64,000 nt of DNA, taken from Thiothrix eikelboomii. Its GTDB lineage: Bacteria; Pseudomonadota; Gammaproteobacteria; Thiotrichales; Thiotrichaceae. How positions within the stretch are numbered: position 1 is the first letter of the stretch; every line of letters begins with the position of its first letter. The notes under the pieces are model-generated. The model worked only from the letters and a program-made list of their open reading frames with translations, was not told the DNA's origin and searched no databases. Below are positions 30,480-38,954 of this stretch, piece by piece. The stretch is from positions 237,875 to 301,874 of the forward strand of contig NZ_FUYB01000002.1 of assembly GCF_900167255.1 (NCBI RefSeq), written 5' to 3'. The translations under genes and the position numbers were made by a program.

Positions 30480-32656
30480 AAAAACTCATGCTATTCGCAG
30501 GTTTGGGGTTATTAGTTGTTTTGTTCTTTGCTGTTGATTTAGATCGCTACTTCACCTTGGAGCAGCTCAAAACTAGCCAAGCTCAATTCGCAACTTGGCA
30601 AGCGGCACATCCTTGGTTATTCGCCATCAGTTATTTCTTAAGCTATGTGCTCATTACAGCCTTGTCTTTACCCGGGGCGGCTATTTTGACTTTAGCGGGT
30701 GGTGCCCTATTTGGTTTATGGCAAGGCTTATTGTTAGTGTCTTTTGCCTCTAGCCTCGGTGCGACTTTAGCTTTTCTCGCTTCACGCTATTTATTCCGTA
30801 GCAGTATTGAGCAACACTTTAGCCAACAATTAACGGCAATCAATCAAGGGATCGGTAAAGAAGGCGCGTTTTATCTATTCACTTTGCGCTTAGTACCCTT
30901 GTTTCCATTTTTTATCATTAATCTCTTGATGGGTTTGACTCAGCTGCCTACCCGTACTTTCTATTGGGTCAGCCAACTAGGCATGTTGGCTGGTACTATC
31001 GTGTATGTGAATGCAGGCACGCAGCTGGCACAGATCAACAGCCTCAGCGATATACTCTCTCCCGGCCTCATCCTTTCTTTCAGTGTCTTAGGCCTGTTTC
31101 CGTGGTTCGCCAAAAGTATTTTAGGCTTGATTCAACGCCAACGAGTCTATGCAGGCTTTCAGCGCCCGCAGCAATTTGACCGGAACTTAATTGTGATTGG
31201 AGCAGGTGCGGCTGGCTTAGTCTCCGCCTATATTGCAGCGGCGGTCAAAGCTAAAGTCACTTTGATTGAAGCCCATAAAATGGGCGGTGATTGTTTAAAT
31301 TATGGCTGTGTCCCCAGTAAAACTCTGCTGAAAACCGCTAAACTCGCTCAGCAAATCCAACAAGCTGAACACTATGGCCTAGCCAACACTCAAGTCCAGA
31401 TTCAATTCCAACAGGTAATGCAGCGAGTTCAGCAGGTGATTGCTGAAGTCGAACCGCATGATAGTGTCGAACGCTATATGCAGCTAGGTGTTGAGGTTCT
31501 GCAAGGTTATGCCAAGCTCCTTGATCCTTGGCGCGTCGAAATCAAGTTATCTGATGGTTCTAGTCAACACCTGACTGCACGGAGCATTATTCTTGCGACC
31601 GGTGCACACGCCAATATCCCTGCACTTCCGGGGATTGAAAACTCAGGCTATGTGACCAGCGATACTCTTTGGGAACGGTTTGCAAGCCTAGAACAAGTTC
31701 CAAAACAGTTGGTGATCCTAGGCGCAGGGCCGATAGGTTGTGAGCTGGCTCAAGCTTTTGCACGCTTAGGTTCAAGTGTCACGATTATTGAAAAAGCCGA
31801 GCAGATTTTAGCCCGTGAAGATCGCGCTGTAGCCGAACTTGCGGCTCAAGCTTTACAAGCAGACGGCATCCAGCTTCTGACCGCTCATCAAGTCCTCGGC
31901 TTTGAGCAAACTCCAACCAGCAAAACGGTGCTTGTGCAAACTCCAGAGCAAACACTCGCGATTCCTTATGATCAAGTCATTCTCGCCTTGGGGCGTAAAG
32001 CACGCTTAACGGGTTATGGCTTAGAGGAGTTAGGGATTCCGACTGAGCGTACCGTACTAACTAATGACTATTTAGAAACTGTGTTCCCAAATATTTATGC
32101 CGCTGGTGATTTAGCAGGGCCGTATCAATTCACTCATGTCGCAGCACATCAGGCTTGGTATGCCAGTGTGAATGCTTTATTCGGTCAGTTTAAGCGCTTT
32201 AAAGTCGATTATCGAGTGATTCCACGGGTTACTTTTGTCGACCCAGAAATAGCCAGTGTCGGTATGACTGAGCAGGAAGCTCAGGCTCAACAGATCGCTT
32301 ATGAACTCAGCCGCTTTGAATTCGCTGAATTAGATCGAGCGATCACAGAAGGGACGAAAACAGGTTTTATTCAAGTACTGACCGTACCGGGCAAAGATAA
32401 GATTTTAGGGGTAACCATTGTGGGTGCTCAAGCGGGTGAACTCTTAGCCGAATATGTGCTGGCGATGAAGCATGGCTTAGGTTTAAACAAAATTCTTGGC
32501 ACGATTCATAGCTACCCTACTTTGGCTGAGGCGAATAAATATGTCGCAGGTCACTGGAAGCGCCAGCATAGCCCAGAGCGCTTACTGAATTGGCTCGCAC
32601 GCTATCACCGTTGGCGACTTGGCTCAACACAGAATTTAGACAAAGGAAAACGATAA
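30476..32656 (+). CDS. TVP38/TMEM64 membrane domain fused to a mercuric-reductase-like flavoprotein
   Basis: Residues 1 to about 225 are a TVP38/TMEM64 (SNARE-associated/DedA-like) domain with several membrane helices; GGALFGLWQGLLLVSFASSLGA and LRLVPLFPFFIINLLMG are typical. The rest is a class I disulfide oxidoreductase: FAD motif GAGAAGLVSAY, redox site GGDCLNYGCVPSKT (a CxxxxC pair), NAD(P) motif LGAGPIGCELAQAF, and a C-terminal dimerisation domain. No heavy-metal-binding domain is present. It resembles fusing E. coli YdjX/YdjZ with a reductase. The substrate is unknown. Confidence 0.88.
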   Translation: MKKLMLFAGLGLLVVLFFAVDLDRYFTLEQLKTSQAQFATWQAAHPWLFAISYFLSYVLITALSLPGAAILTLAGGALFGLWQGLLLVSFASSLGATLAFLASRYLFRSSIEQHFSQQLTAINQGIGKEGAFYLFTLRLVPLFPFFIINLLMGLTQLPTRTFYWVSQLGMLAGTIVYVNAGTQLAQINSLSDILSPGLILSFSVLGLFPWFAKSILGLIQRQRVYAGFQRPQQFDRNLIVIGAGAAGLVSAYIAAAVKAKVTLIEAHKMGGDCLNYGCVPSKTLLKTAKLAQQIQQAEHYGLANTQVQIQFQQVMQRVQQVIAEVEPHDSVERYMQLGVEVLQGYAKLLDPWRVEIKLSDGSSQHLTARSIILATGAHANIPALPGIENSGYVTSDTLWERFASLEQVPKQLVILGAGPIGCELAQAFARLGSSVTIIEKAEQILAREDRAVAELAAQALQADGIQLLTAHQVLGFEQTPTSKTVLVQTPEQTLAIPYDQVILALGRKARLTGYGLEELGIPTERTVLTNDYLETVFPNIYAAGDLAGPYQFTHVAAHQAWYASVNALFGQFKRFKVDYRVIPRVTFVDPEIASVGMTEQEAQAQQIAYELSRFEFAELDRAITEGTKTGFIQVLTVPGKDKILGVTIVGAQAGELLAEYVLAMKHGLGLNKILGTIHSYPTLAEANKYVAGHWKRQHSPERLLNWLARYHRWRLGSTQNLDKGKR

Positions 32657-33856
32657 ATGCAATTAAATGACCTCAAATCTAAGAATCTCACACTCAAGAT
32701 TTTCAAACTAAGCGCCCTCAGCCTGCTAAGCACTGCTTGCCTGCAAGCCTCTGCAGCTGATACCGATTGGGCGCAAATCGAACAAGCCGCTAAAGGCCAA
32801 ACTGTTTATTTCAATGCTTGGGGCGGTGGTGAAACCATTAATCGTTATATTGAATGGGCCGCCGAGCAAGCCAAGCAACGCTATGAATTGACGGTTAAGC
32901 ATGTAAAAATTACGGATGCTGCTGAAGTGGTCAAACGCATTCAAACCGAGCAGCAAGCAGGCCGAACTGAGGATGGCTCAGTGGACTTAATTTGGGTGAA
33001 TGGCGAAAACTTCAGTGCTTTAAAACGGGCTAATTTACTCTATGGACCGTGGGCAGAGCAGCTACCTAACTGGAGTCAAGTCGATACCAACAAACCTGTT
33101 CGTCAAGACTTTTCAGAAAGCACCGATGGCTTAGAAGCACCGTGGGGGACTGCACAACTCACCTTCATTACGGATCGCAGCAAGGTGTCTAGCCCACCTG
33201 ATTCAGCCGCCGCACTCTTAGCCTTTGCCCAACAACACCCTGGGCGCGTGACTTATCCCAAACCACCTAATTTTCACGGTACCACTTTCCTCAAGCAATT
33301 ACTCCTTGATTTAAGCACAGATCGCAGTGCACTGAATAAACCCGTTGACCCGACTCAGTTGGCTAGCCTCACCCAGCCGTTATGGGCGTATTTAGATCAA
33401 TTGCATCCGGTGACTTGGCAGCAAGGCAAAAGTTTCCCCGCGAGTAACACTGAAATGCACCAAAAACTCGCGGATGGTGAGCTACTCATTTCGTTAAGCT
33501 TTAATCCCAATGAAGCTGCCAGCCTGATTCAAGCAGGGCAACTCCCCACGAGTGCTTATAGCTTTGGTTTCAAAAAAGGCACGATTGGTAATGTGCATTT
33601 TGTCGCGATTCCATTTAATGCTCCAGCCAAACAGGGCGCCCAAGTGTTTGCTAATTTTTTATTATCACCTGAAGCTCAAGCTCGCAAAGCAGAGATTAAA
33701 GTCTGGGGTGATCCGAGTGTCTTAGCTGCGGATAAATTACCGGCAACACAAACTGAAGCCAGTGTATTACCGAGTGATATTCCGACCCTAGCTGAACCGC
33801 ATGCAAGTTGGGTGGAAGCTTTAGAAAAAGAATGGTTAAAGCGCTACGGTAGTTAA
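32657..33856 (+). CDS. ynjB: ABC transporter substrate-binding protein, YnjB type
   Basis: This is a periplasmic binding protein of 399 residues with a signal region ending near ACLQASAAD. YnjB-family motifs include VYFNAWGGGETINRYIEW, VDLIWVNGENF and APWGTAQLTFI. It starts on the base after the oxidoreductase fusion's stop and is followed by ynjC after seven bases. The substrate of YnjBCD is not established; related proteins bind thiamine, spermidine or iron, so an assignment would be speculative. Confidence 0.88.
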   Translation: MQLNDLKSKNLTLKIFKLSALSLLSTACLQASAADTDWAQIEQAAKGQTVYFNAWGGGETINRYIEWAAEQAKQRYELTVKHVKITDAAEVVKRIQTEQQAGRTEDGSVDLIWVNGENFSALKRANLLYGPWAEQLPNWSQVDTNKPVRQDFSESTDGLEAPWGTAQLTFITDRSKVSSPPDSAAALLAFAQQHPGRVTYPKPPNFHGTTFLKQLLLDLSTDRSALNKPVDPTQLASLTQPLWAYLDQLHPVTWQQGKSFPASNTEMHQKLADGELLISLSFNPNEAASLIQAGQLPTSAYSFGFKKGTIGNVHFVAIPFNAPAKQGAQVFANFLLSPEAQARKAEIKVWGDPSVLAADKLPATQTEASVLPSDIPTLAEPHASWVEALEKEWLKRYGS

Positions 33857-33863
33857 GCCGCAC

Positions 33864-35510
33864 ATGCGCTTGACTCAACTGACACGGCTTAACCCCCATC
33901 CACCGATAACTTGGCTGTTATCAGCGGTGGCATGGCTAGGGCTAGGCCTCGTCTTGGGCTTGCCCTTGCTAGGCTTGCTACCCGTAGTGAGCATCGGCTT
34001 AAATCCCATTGGCTGGCAAATGCTTTGGTCTGATCCTCAAACCTTGCCAGCACTCAAACTGAGTTTATTTTCAGCGCTTAGCTCCACCAGCTTAGCCCTA
34101 GTACTGGCTTGCTCCTTGGTATTTTTATTCTACCCCTCAAAGGTTTGGCAGCGCTTACAGCAACAACTCCCGATTTTTTTAGCCCTGCCGCATGCGGCCT
34201 TCGCCATTGGCTTAGTTTTTCTCCTCGCCCCCTCAGGCTGGCTAGTCCGTTTAATCGCACCCTTAGCGGCTTGGACTGAGCCACCGCTTTGGACGACGAC
34301 CCAAGACCCTTATGCGCTCAGCTTGAGTCTGGCGTTAAGCTTAAAAGAGACTTGGTTTCTTTTTTGGGTATTAACAGGCTTATTAAATCAGCAATGGCTA
34401 CTGAAACAAACTTGGGTTGCACAAAGTTTGGGCTATGGACTTTGGCAAACGGGTTGGCAAATTTTATTTCCACAATTATTAAGCCGCTTGGCTTGGCCTT
34501 TATTAGCCGTCTTTGCTTATGGCTTATCAGTCGTTGATATGGCTTTGATTTTAGGCCCGTCTACGCCACCGACATTAGCAGTACTGGCTTGGCAATGGTT
34601 CGCTGACCCTGATCCGAACCAACAGTTAAAAGCCCATAGCTTGGCTTTGCTCTTAATGCTCTTATTAGTCTTAGGTGCCATCCTAGCCTATGCTCTGTAT
34701 CAGTTGTTGCACTTTAGCTTGGCTCATCCACAGGGTAAACGCCAAGGCATACGCCGTTTCGGTTTTTTAAAGTTCGTGCTGCGTTATACACTCACCCTAC
34801 CTTTTTGGTTAGTGCTCATGCTCATTCTGCTATGGTCACTGGCAGAGACTTGGTTCTTTCCGCACAGGTTGCCAGCTGAGTTAAGCCTGCAAGCTTGGCA
34901 ACAAGCAAGGTTTGAGCCTTTATACCAGAGCTTATTGATTGGGGTTGGCAGTGTTGGCCTCGCCCTACCCTTGAGCTTGATTTGGTTAGAATGGGGTAGT
35001 CGGCAACCCGCTTGGTTGTATTTACCCCTGATTATTCCAGCTCTACCTTTCACGGCCGCTCAATATCAAGTGGCCTTAACACTCAAGCTTGATGGCAGTT
35101 TGCTGGCGGTGATTTGGAGTCATTTGGCGTGGGTACTGCCTTATATGTTGCTAATGCTCACAGGTGCTTATCGAAATTTAGATGAGCGCTTTATGCTCAC
35201 CGCTAAAACCTTGGGTTATAGCCACTGGCAGAGCTGTTGGTCTATTAAATGGCGCTTATTATTGCGCCCCATCCTTGCCGCCTGTGCAGTGGGTTTTGCT
35301 GTGAGTGTGGCGCAATACTTGCCCACAGTTTTTGTGGGTGGCGGGCGAATTGCAACCGTAACGACCGAGGCAGTGAGTTTAAGCGCAGGCGGCCATCGGC
35401 CGAGTTTAGCCGTGCAGGCGCTGCTCCAAGCACTGTTGCCTCTGTTAGGTTTTGCCTTAAGCCTGAGCTTGAGCCAATGGTATGGGCGACGACATCCGGG
35501 ATTAAACTAA
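33864..35510 (+). CDS. ynjC: ABC transporter permease, YnjC type (fused double permease)
   Basis: The 548-residue protein has about 12 membrane segments arranged as two permease halves of the Fbp/thiamine type. A typical EAA-like loop is AKTLGYSHWQSCWSIKWRLLLRPIL near residue 450. The first half also has a degenerate counterpart (AQSLGYGLWQTGWQILFPQLLSRL). The TAA overlaps the ynjD ATG (TAATG). Confidence 0.88.
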   Translation: MRLTQLTRLNPHPPITWLLSAVAWLGLGLVLGLPLLGLLPVVSIGLNPIGWQMLWSDPQTLPALKLSLFSALSSTSLALVLACSLVFLFYPSKVWQRLQQQLPIFLALPHAAFAIGLVFLLAPSGWLVRLIAPLAAWTEPPLWTTTQDPYALSLSLALSLKETWFLFWVLTGLLNQQWLLKQTWVAQSLGYGLWQTGWQILFPQLLSRLAWPLLAVFAYGLSVVDMALILGPSTPPTLAVLAWQWFADPDPNQQLKAHSLALLLMLLLVLGAILAYALYQLLHFSLAHPQGKRQGIRRFGFLKFVLRYTLTLPFWLVLMLILLWSLAETWFFPHRLPAELSLQAWQQARFEPLYQSLLIGVGSVGLALPLSLIWLEWGSRQPAWLYLPLIIPALPFTAAQYQVALTLKLDGSLLAVIWSHLAWVLPYMLLMLTGAYRNLDERFMLTAKTLGYSHWQSCWSIKWRLLLRPILAACAVGFAVSVAQYLPTVFVGGGRIATVTTEAVSLSAGGHRPSLAVQALLQALLPLLGFALSLSLSQWYGRRHPGLN

Positions 35511-36130
35511 TGCTTAGTATTCAACAACTCAGGATTCAGCAGCAACAACGCCTGCTGATTGAAAACTTAAGCTTGCAGGTTGCTGCGGGTGAAATTGTCA
35601 CGCTTATGGGGGCTTCCGGTGTTGGTAAATCCACTTTACTGAATTGGCTGATTGGGGCTTTATCACCCGCCTTCACCGCCAGCGGGCAATGCTATTTAAA
35701 CCAAAAGCAGATTGATCACTTGCCTACTGAGCAACGTCAAATCGGGATTTTATTTCAAGACGATTTACTGTTTCCACATCTGAGTGTGGGTGGCAATTTA
35801 GCCTTTGCTCTGCCTGCTCATGTCAAAGGTAAAGCTCGCAAACAGAAGCTGGAGGCCGTTTTAGAGCAGGCTGGCTTAAGCGGCTTTTATCCGCGTGACC
35901 CCAGTACACTATCCGGCGGCCAACGCGCTCGGGTGAGTGTCCTACGAGCTTTACTCGCACAACCCCGTGCTTTATTGCTAGACGAACCGTTTGCGCGTTT
36001 AGATGCCGAATTACGCCAACAATTTCGTAGCTTTGTTTTTGAGGAAATTACCAAGCTTAACATCCCAGCGCTTTTAGTGACCCATGATCTGGCTGATCGA
36101 CCTGCTCAAGGCCGATTGCTACGCCTATAG
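35510..36130 (+). CDS. ynjD: ABC transporter ATP-binding protein, YnjD type
   Basis: This 206-residue ATPase powers the YnjBC transporter. Walker A is GASGVGKST, the signature is LSGGQRARVSV, and Walker B is ALLLDEPFARLD. The frame is open much further upstream but the ATG at 35510, in a TAATG junction with ynjC, gives the family N-terminus MLSIQQLRIQQQ. Only about 200 residues long, it lacks a C-terminal regulatory domain. Confidence 0.92.
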   Translation: MLSIQQLRIQQQQRLLIENLSLQVAAGEIVTLMGASGVGKSTLLNWLIGALSPAFTASGQCYLNQKQIDHLPTEQRQIGILFQDDLLFPHLSVGGNLAFALPAHVKGKARKQKLEAVLEQAGLSGFYPRDPSTLSGGQRARVSVLRALLAQPRALLLDEPFARLDAELRQQFRSFVFEEITKLNIPALLVTHDLADRPAQGRLLRL

Positions 36131-36140
36131 GAGGTGCTGC

Positions 36141-36749
36141 ATGTTAGATCGCATCCTACTCACCACCACCCAACAACCTCAACTTCGCCTTGCAAAACAA
36201 TTAATTATCTGGGGTTGGACTGCGAATCAAGTTACTCTCCTCGGCTTTTTGATCGGCCTAACAGCCTTACCTTTACTGGCCTTTGAACAGTATTATTTCG
36301 CCCTTGGTGTGATTTTACTGAATCGTTTATTGGATGGCTTAGATGGTACGATCGCTCGCTTAACCCGAATCTCGGATCGCGGCGGCTTTTTGGATATTGT
36401 GCTGGATTTTTTATTCTATTCTACGATTCCTTTAGGTTTTGCTCTGGCTAATCCAAGCGAAAATGCCTTGGCGGCAGCCGTGCTCATTTATAGTTTTGTG
36501 GGTACGGGCAGCAGCTTTTTAGCCTTTGCGATTTTTGCGGCAAAACGCCAACTGAGTAGTCCAGTCTATCCTCATAAAAGCTTCTACTATTTAGGTGGCT
36601 TAACCGAAGCGACTGAAACTATTCTAGTCTTTGTGCTGATGTGCTTATTCCCCACTTGGTTTAGTGTGTTTGCTTATGGCTTTGCTAGTTTATGTTTACT
36701 CAGCACTGTTTTAAGAATTTATACCGCGTGGAAAAACTTTGTTGATTAA
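36141..36749 (+). CDS. ynjF: CDP-alcohol phosphatidyltransferase family protein, YnjF type
   Basis: A 202-residue integral membrane enzyme of the CDP-alcohol phosphotransferase family. The motif normally written D-G-x2-A-R-x8-G-x3-D-x3-D is present as DGLDGTIARLTRISDRGGFLDIVLD. Such enzymes exchange CMP of a CDP-lipid for an alcohol; the alcohol here is unknown. The ATG at 36141 has AGGAGG six bases upstream. In E. coli ynjF is also the last gene of the ynj cluster, which supports the assignment. Confidence 0.88.
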   Translation: MLDRILLTTTQQPQLRLAKQLIIWGWTANQVTLLGFLIGLTALPLLAFEQYYFALGVILLNRLLDGLDGTIARLTRISDRGGFLDIVLDFLFYSTIPLGFALANPSENALAAAVLIYSFVGTGSSFLAFAIFAAKRQLSSPVYPHKSFYYLGGLTEATETILVFVLMCLFPTWFSVFAYGFASLCLLSTVLRIYTAWKNFVD

Positions 36750-36868
36750 AACAAGCGCTGGCGGCCACTGAACTGAATAAGGAATAAAAATAGAGTACTC
36801 TAGTACTGACTTATATGGTGGCTAGCACAAGTTGCAAGTCATAGAGCTAACTAAACCGAGTAAAACCC

Positions 36869-38269
36869 TTGCCTTCTATTCTCTTAAAAAATGCCACCCT
36901 GCTAGCTACTTTCGATGATGCTGGGACAGAGCTAGCGGATGCTGGCGTTTATATTGAAGATCATCTGATTAAACAGGTCGGGGCTAGCAAGGACTTACCG
37001 ACTCATGCTGATCAAGTGCTTGATTTACGCGATCATCTCATCCTGCCGGGCTTAGTCAATACACATCATCATTTGTATCAAACCCTCACCCGCGTGGTCG
37101 CTCAAGATGCCGATTTATTTACTTGGCTCAAAACCCTTTACCCCATCTGGGCCAAACTCACGGATGAAGCGGTGTATATCAGTACCTTAACTGGCTTAGC
37201 CGAATTAATGCTATCCGGCTGTACGACAAGTAGTGATCATTTATACATTTATCCCAATGATTGTACGCTCGATAGCCAGATTCGTGCGGCCCAAGACCTT
37301 GGTATCCGTTTTCATGCAGCTCGGGGGTCGATGTCTTTAGGGGAAAGTCAAGGTGGCCTCCCACCGGATCGAGTGACTGAAAATGAAGCGGCTATTTTGC
37401 AAGACTCCCAGCGCCTCATTGAAACCTATCATGATCCGAGTGAACATAGCCTGTTGCGGATGGTGCTCGCACCTTGTTCGCCCTTCTCGGTCACAGCCGA
37501 TTTAATGCGCGAAACTGCTCATTTAGCTCGGCAGTATTCGCAGGTACGCTTACATACCCATCTAGCGGAAACTTTAGATGAAGAGCAGTTCTGCTTAGCT
37601 AAGTTTGGTCTGCGCCCGGTCGATTATGTGGAATCCTTGGGTTGGACAGGCTGTGATTGCTGGCATGCGCATTGTGTACATCTCAATGCAGCTGAGATTC
37701 AAAAATTCGCACAGACCGGTACTGGTGTTGCGCATTGCCCGACCAGCAATATGCGTTTAGCTAGCGGTATTGCGCCCATTCCGCAGATGACCCGAGCAGG
37801 GGTTAAAGTAGGCTTAGGTGTGGATGGTTCAGCCTCAAATGATAGCAGTCATCTGCTGGCTGAAGCGCGTCAGGCTATGTTGATTCAACGTATCGCTCCG
37901 CATCAATACTCAAGCAGTATGCCCTTAGGCGGCCGAGGAGGATTTGCAGGCGATCCCGCTGCGATGTCTGCGCGTGAAGCCTTGCGCTTAGCCACTCGAG
38001 GTGGAGCAGCCACCTTAGGTCGTCATGAAATTGGCTCAATTGAAGTCGGGAAAAGTGCAGATCTGATCGCGATTGACTTAAATCGCTTAAACTATGCAGG
38101 AGCAGGCCATGATCCTGTCGCAGCAGCGGTCTTCTGTCACTCTTTTAGAGTTGATTTATCCATCATCCACGGGCGAATTGTGGTAGAGCGTGGGCAACTT
38201 TTAAGTTTGGATATGACAAAACCTTTACAACGGCATAGAGAAATCTCAAAAATGATGCTAACGTCCTGA
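36869..38269 (+). CDS. Amidohydrolase, probably 8-oxoguanine deaminase
   Basis: This metal-dependent deaminase of the amidohydrolase superfamily has metal ligands in NTHHHLYQT, RLHTHLAET and CWHAHCVHL and the aspartate in GVDGSASND. The 466-residue protein closely follows the 8-oxoguanine deaminase group (AtzB/SsnA-like relatives), which converts 8-oxoguanine to uric acid. Guanine deaminase is possible. The only start I see is the TTG at 36869, with a weak upstream purine stretch. The next gene is a purine-type phosphoribosyltransferase. Confidence 0.82.
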   Translation: MPSILLKNATLLATFDDAGTELADAGVYIEDHLIKQVGASKDLPTHADQVLDLRDHLILPGLVNTHHHLYQTLTRVVAQDADLFTWLKTLYPIWAKLTDEAVYISTLTGLAELMLSGCTTSSDHLYIYPNDCTLDSQIRAAQDLGIRFHAARGSMSLGESQGGLPPDRVTENEAAILQDSQRLIETYHDPSEHSLLRMVLAPCSPFSVTADLMRETAHLARQYSQVRLHTHLAETLDEEQFCLAKFGLRPVDYVESLGWTGCDCWHAHCVHLNAAEIQKFAQTGTGVAHCPTSNMRLASGIAPIPQMTRAGVKVGLGVDGSASNDSSHLLAEARQAMLIQRIAPHQYSSSMPLGGRGGFAGDPAAMSAREALRLATRGGAATLGRHEIGSIEVGKSADLIAIDLNRLNYAGAGHDPVAAAVFCHSFRVDLSIIHGRIVVERGQLLSLDMTKPLQRHREISKMMLTS

Positions 38270-38304
38270 CTCCAATTTCAGGCGCTTAGCAAAAGGATCA
38301 TCTC

Positions 38305-38874
38305 GTGTCTGCACCCATCACTAAAGTCTTTTTAACTCCACAAGACTTAATGGATAGCTCCATTCAATTAGCGGAAAAAATCTATGATAGCGGCTTCCGG
38401 CCTGATTTTATTGTCGCTATCTGGCGCGGTGGCACCCCAGTAGGCATTGTCGTTCAGGAGCTATTTGAATACTTTGGTGTCTCCACCGATCATATTGCTA
38501 TTCGCACTTCTTATTATACTGGTTTAAATCAAACTGCCCATGAAGTGAGAGTGCATGGCTTAGAGTATTTAATTAAACATATCAATGCGCCTGATTCCTT
38601 ATTAATCGTCGATGATGTTTTTGATTCTGGTAATAGCATTAAAGCTGCCTTAGATAAAATTCGCTCTGAAGCACGCTTAAATACACCACATGATATTCGT
38701 ATTGCCACCCCTTATTTCAAACCAAATAAGAATAAAACCAATTTACGGCCTGATTATTTTATTCACGAAACTGATGAATGGCTGGTGTTTCCACACGAAC
38801 TCAAAGGCTTAAGCAAGGATGAAATTCGTGAACATAAGCCGTGGGTGAACGACTGGCTAGAAAAGCATCTTTAA
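38305..38874 (+). CDS. Purine-type phosphoribosyltransferase
   Basis: This 189-residue protein has a phosphoribosyltransferase fold. The PRPP-binding motif LLIVDDVFDSGNSI is at about residues 103-116. The N-terminal FIVAIWRGGTPVGIVV also fits hypoxanthine/guanine/xanthine phosphoribosyltransferases. Start is GTG with AAGGA seven bases upstream. It lies 35 bases after the amidohydrolase gene, so the pair may form a purine salvage operon. The exact base cannot be read from the sequence. Confidence 0.85.
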   Translation: MSAPITKVFLTPQDLMDSSIQLAEKIYDSGFRPDFIVAIWRGGTPVGIVVQELFEYFGVSTDHIAIRTSYYTGLNQTAHEVRVHGLEYLIKHINAPDSLLIVDDVFDSGNSIKAALDKIRSEARLNTPHDIRIATPYFKPNKNKTNLRPDYFIHETDEWLVFPHELKGLSKDEIREHKPWVNDWLEKHL

Positions 38875-38897
38875 TTTGGCAAGTACCAGTGACGAGA

Positions 38898-38925
38898 AGC
38901 GGCTAATCGCTCGAGACTAGCCGCT
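38898..38925 (+). terminator. Hairpin between convergent genes
   Basis: AGCGGCTA and TAGCCGCT pair around a 12-base loop. The plus strand continues into a T-rich tail (GTATTTCAGTTTATTTT). It sits between the phosphoribosyltransferase and the convergent decarboxylase and could serve both. Confidence 0.6.
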
Positions 38926-38954
38926 GTATTTCAGTTTATTTTGGCCTATTCAGT

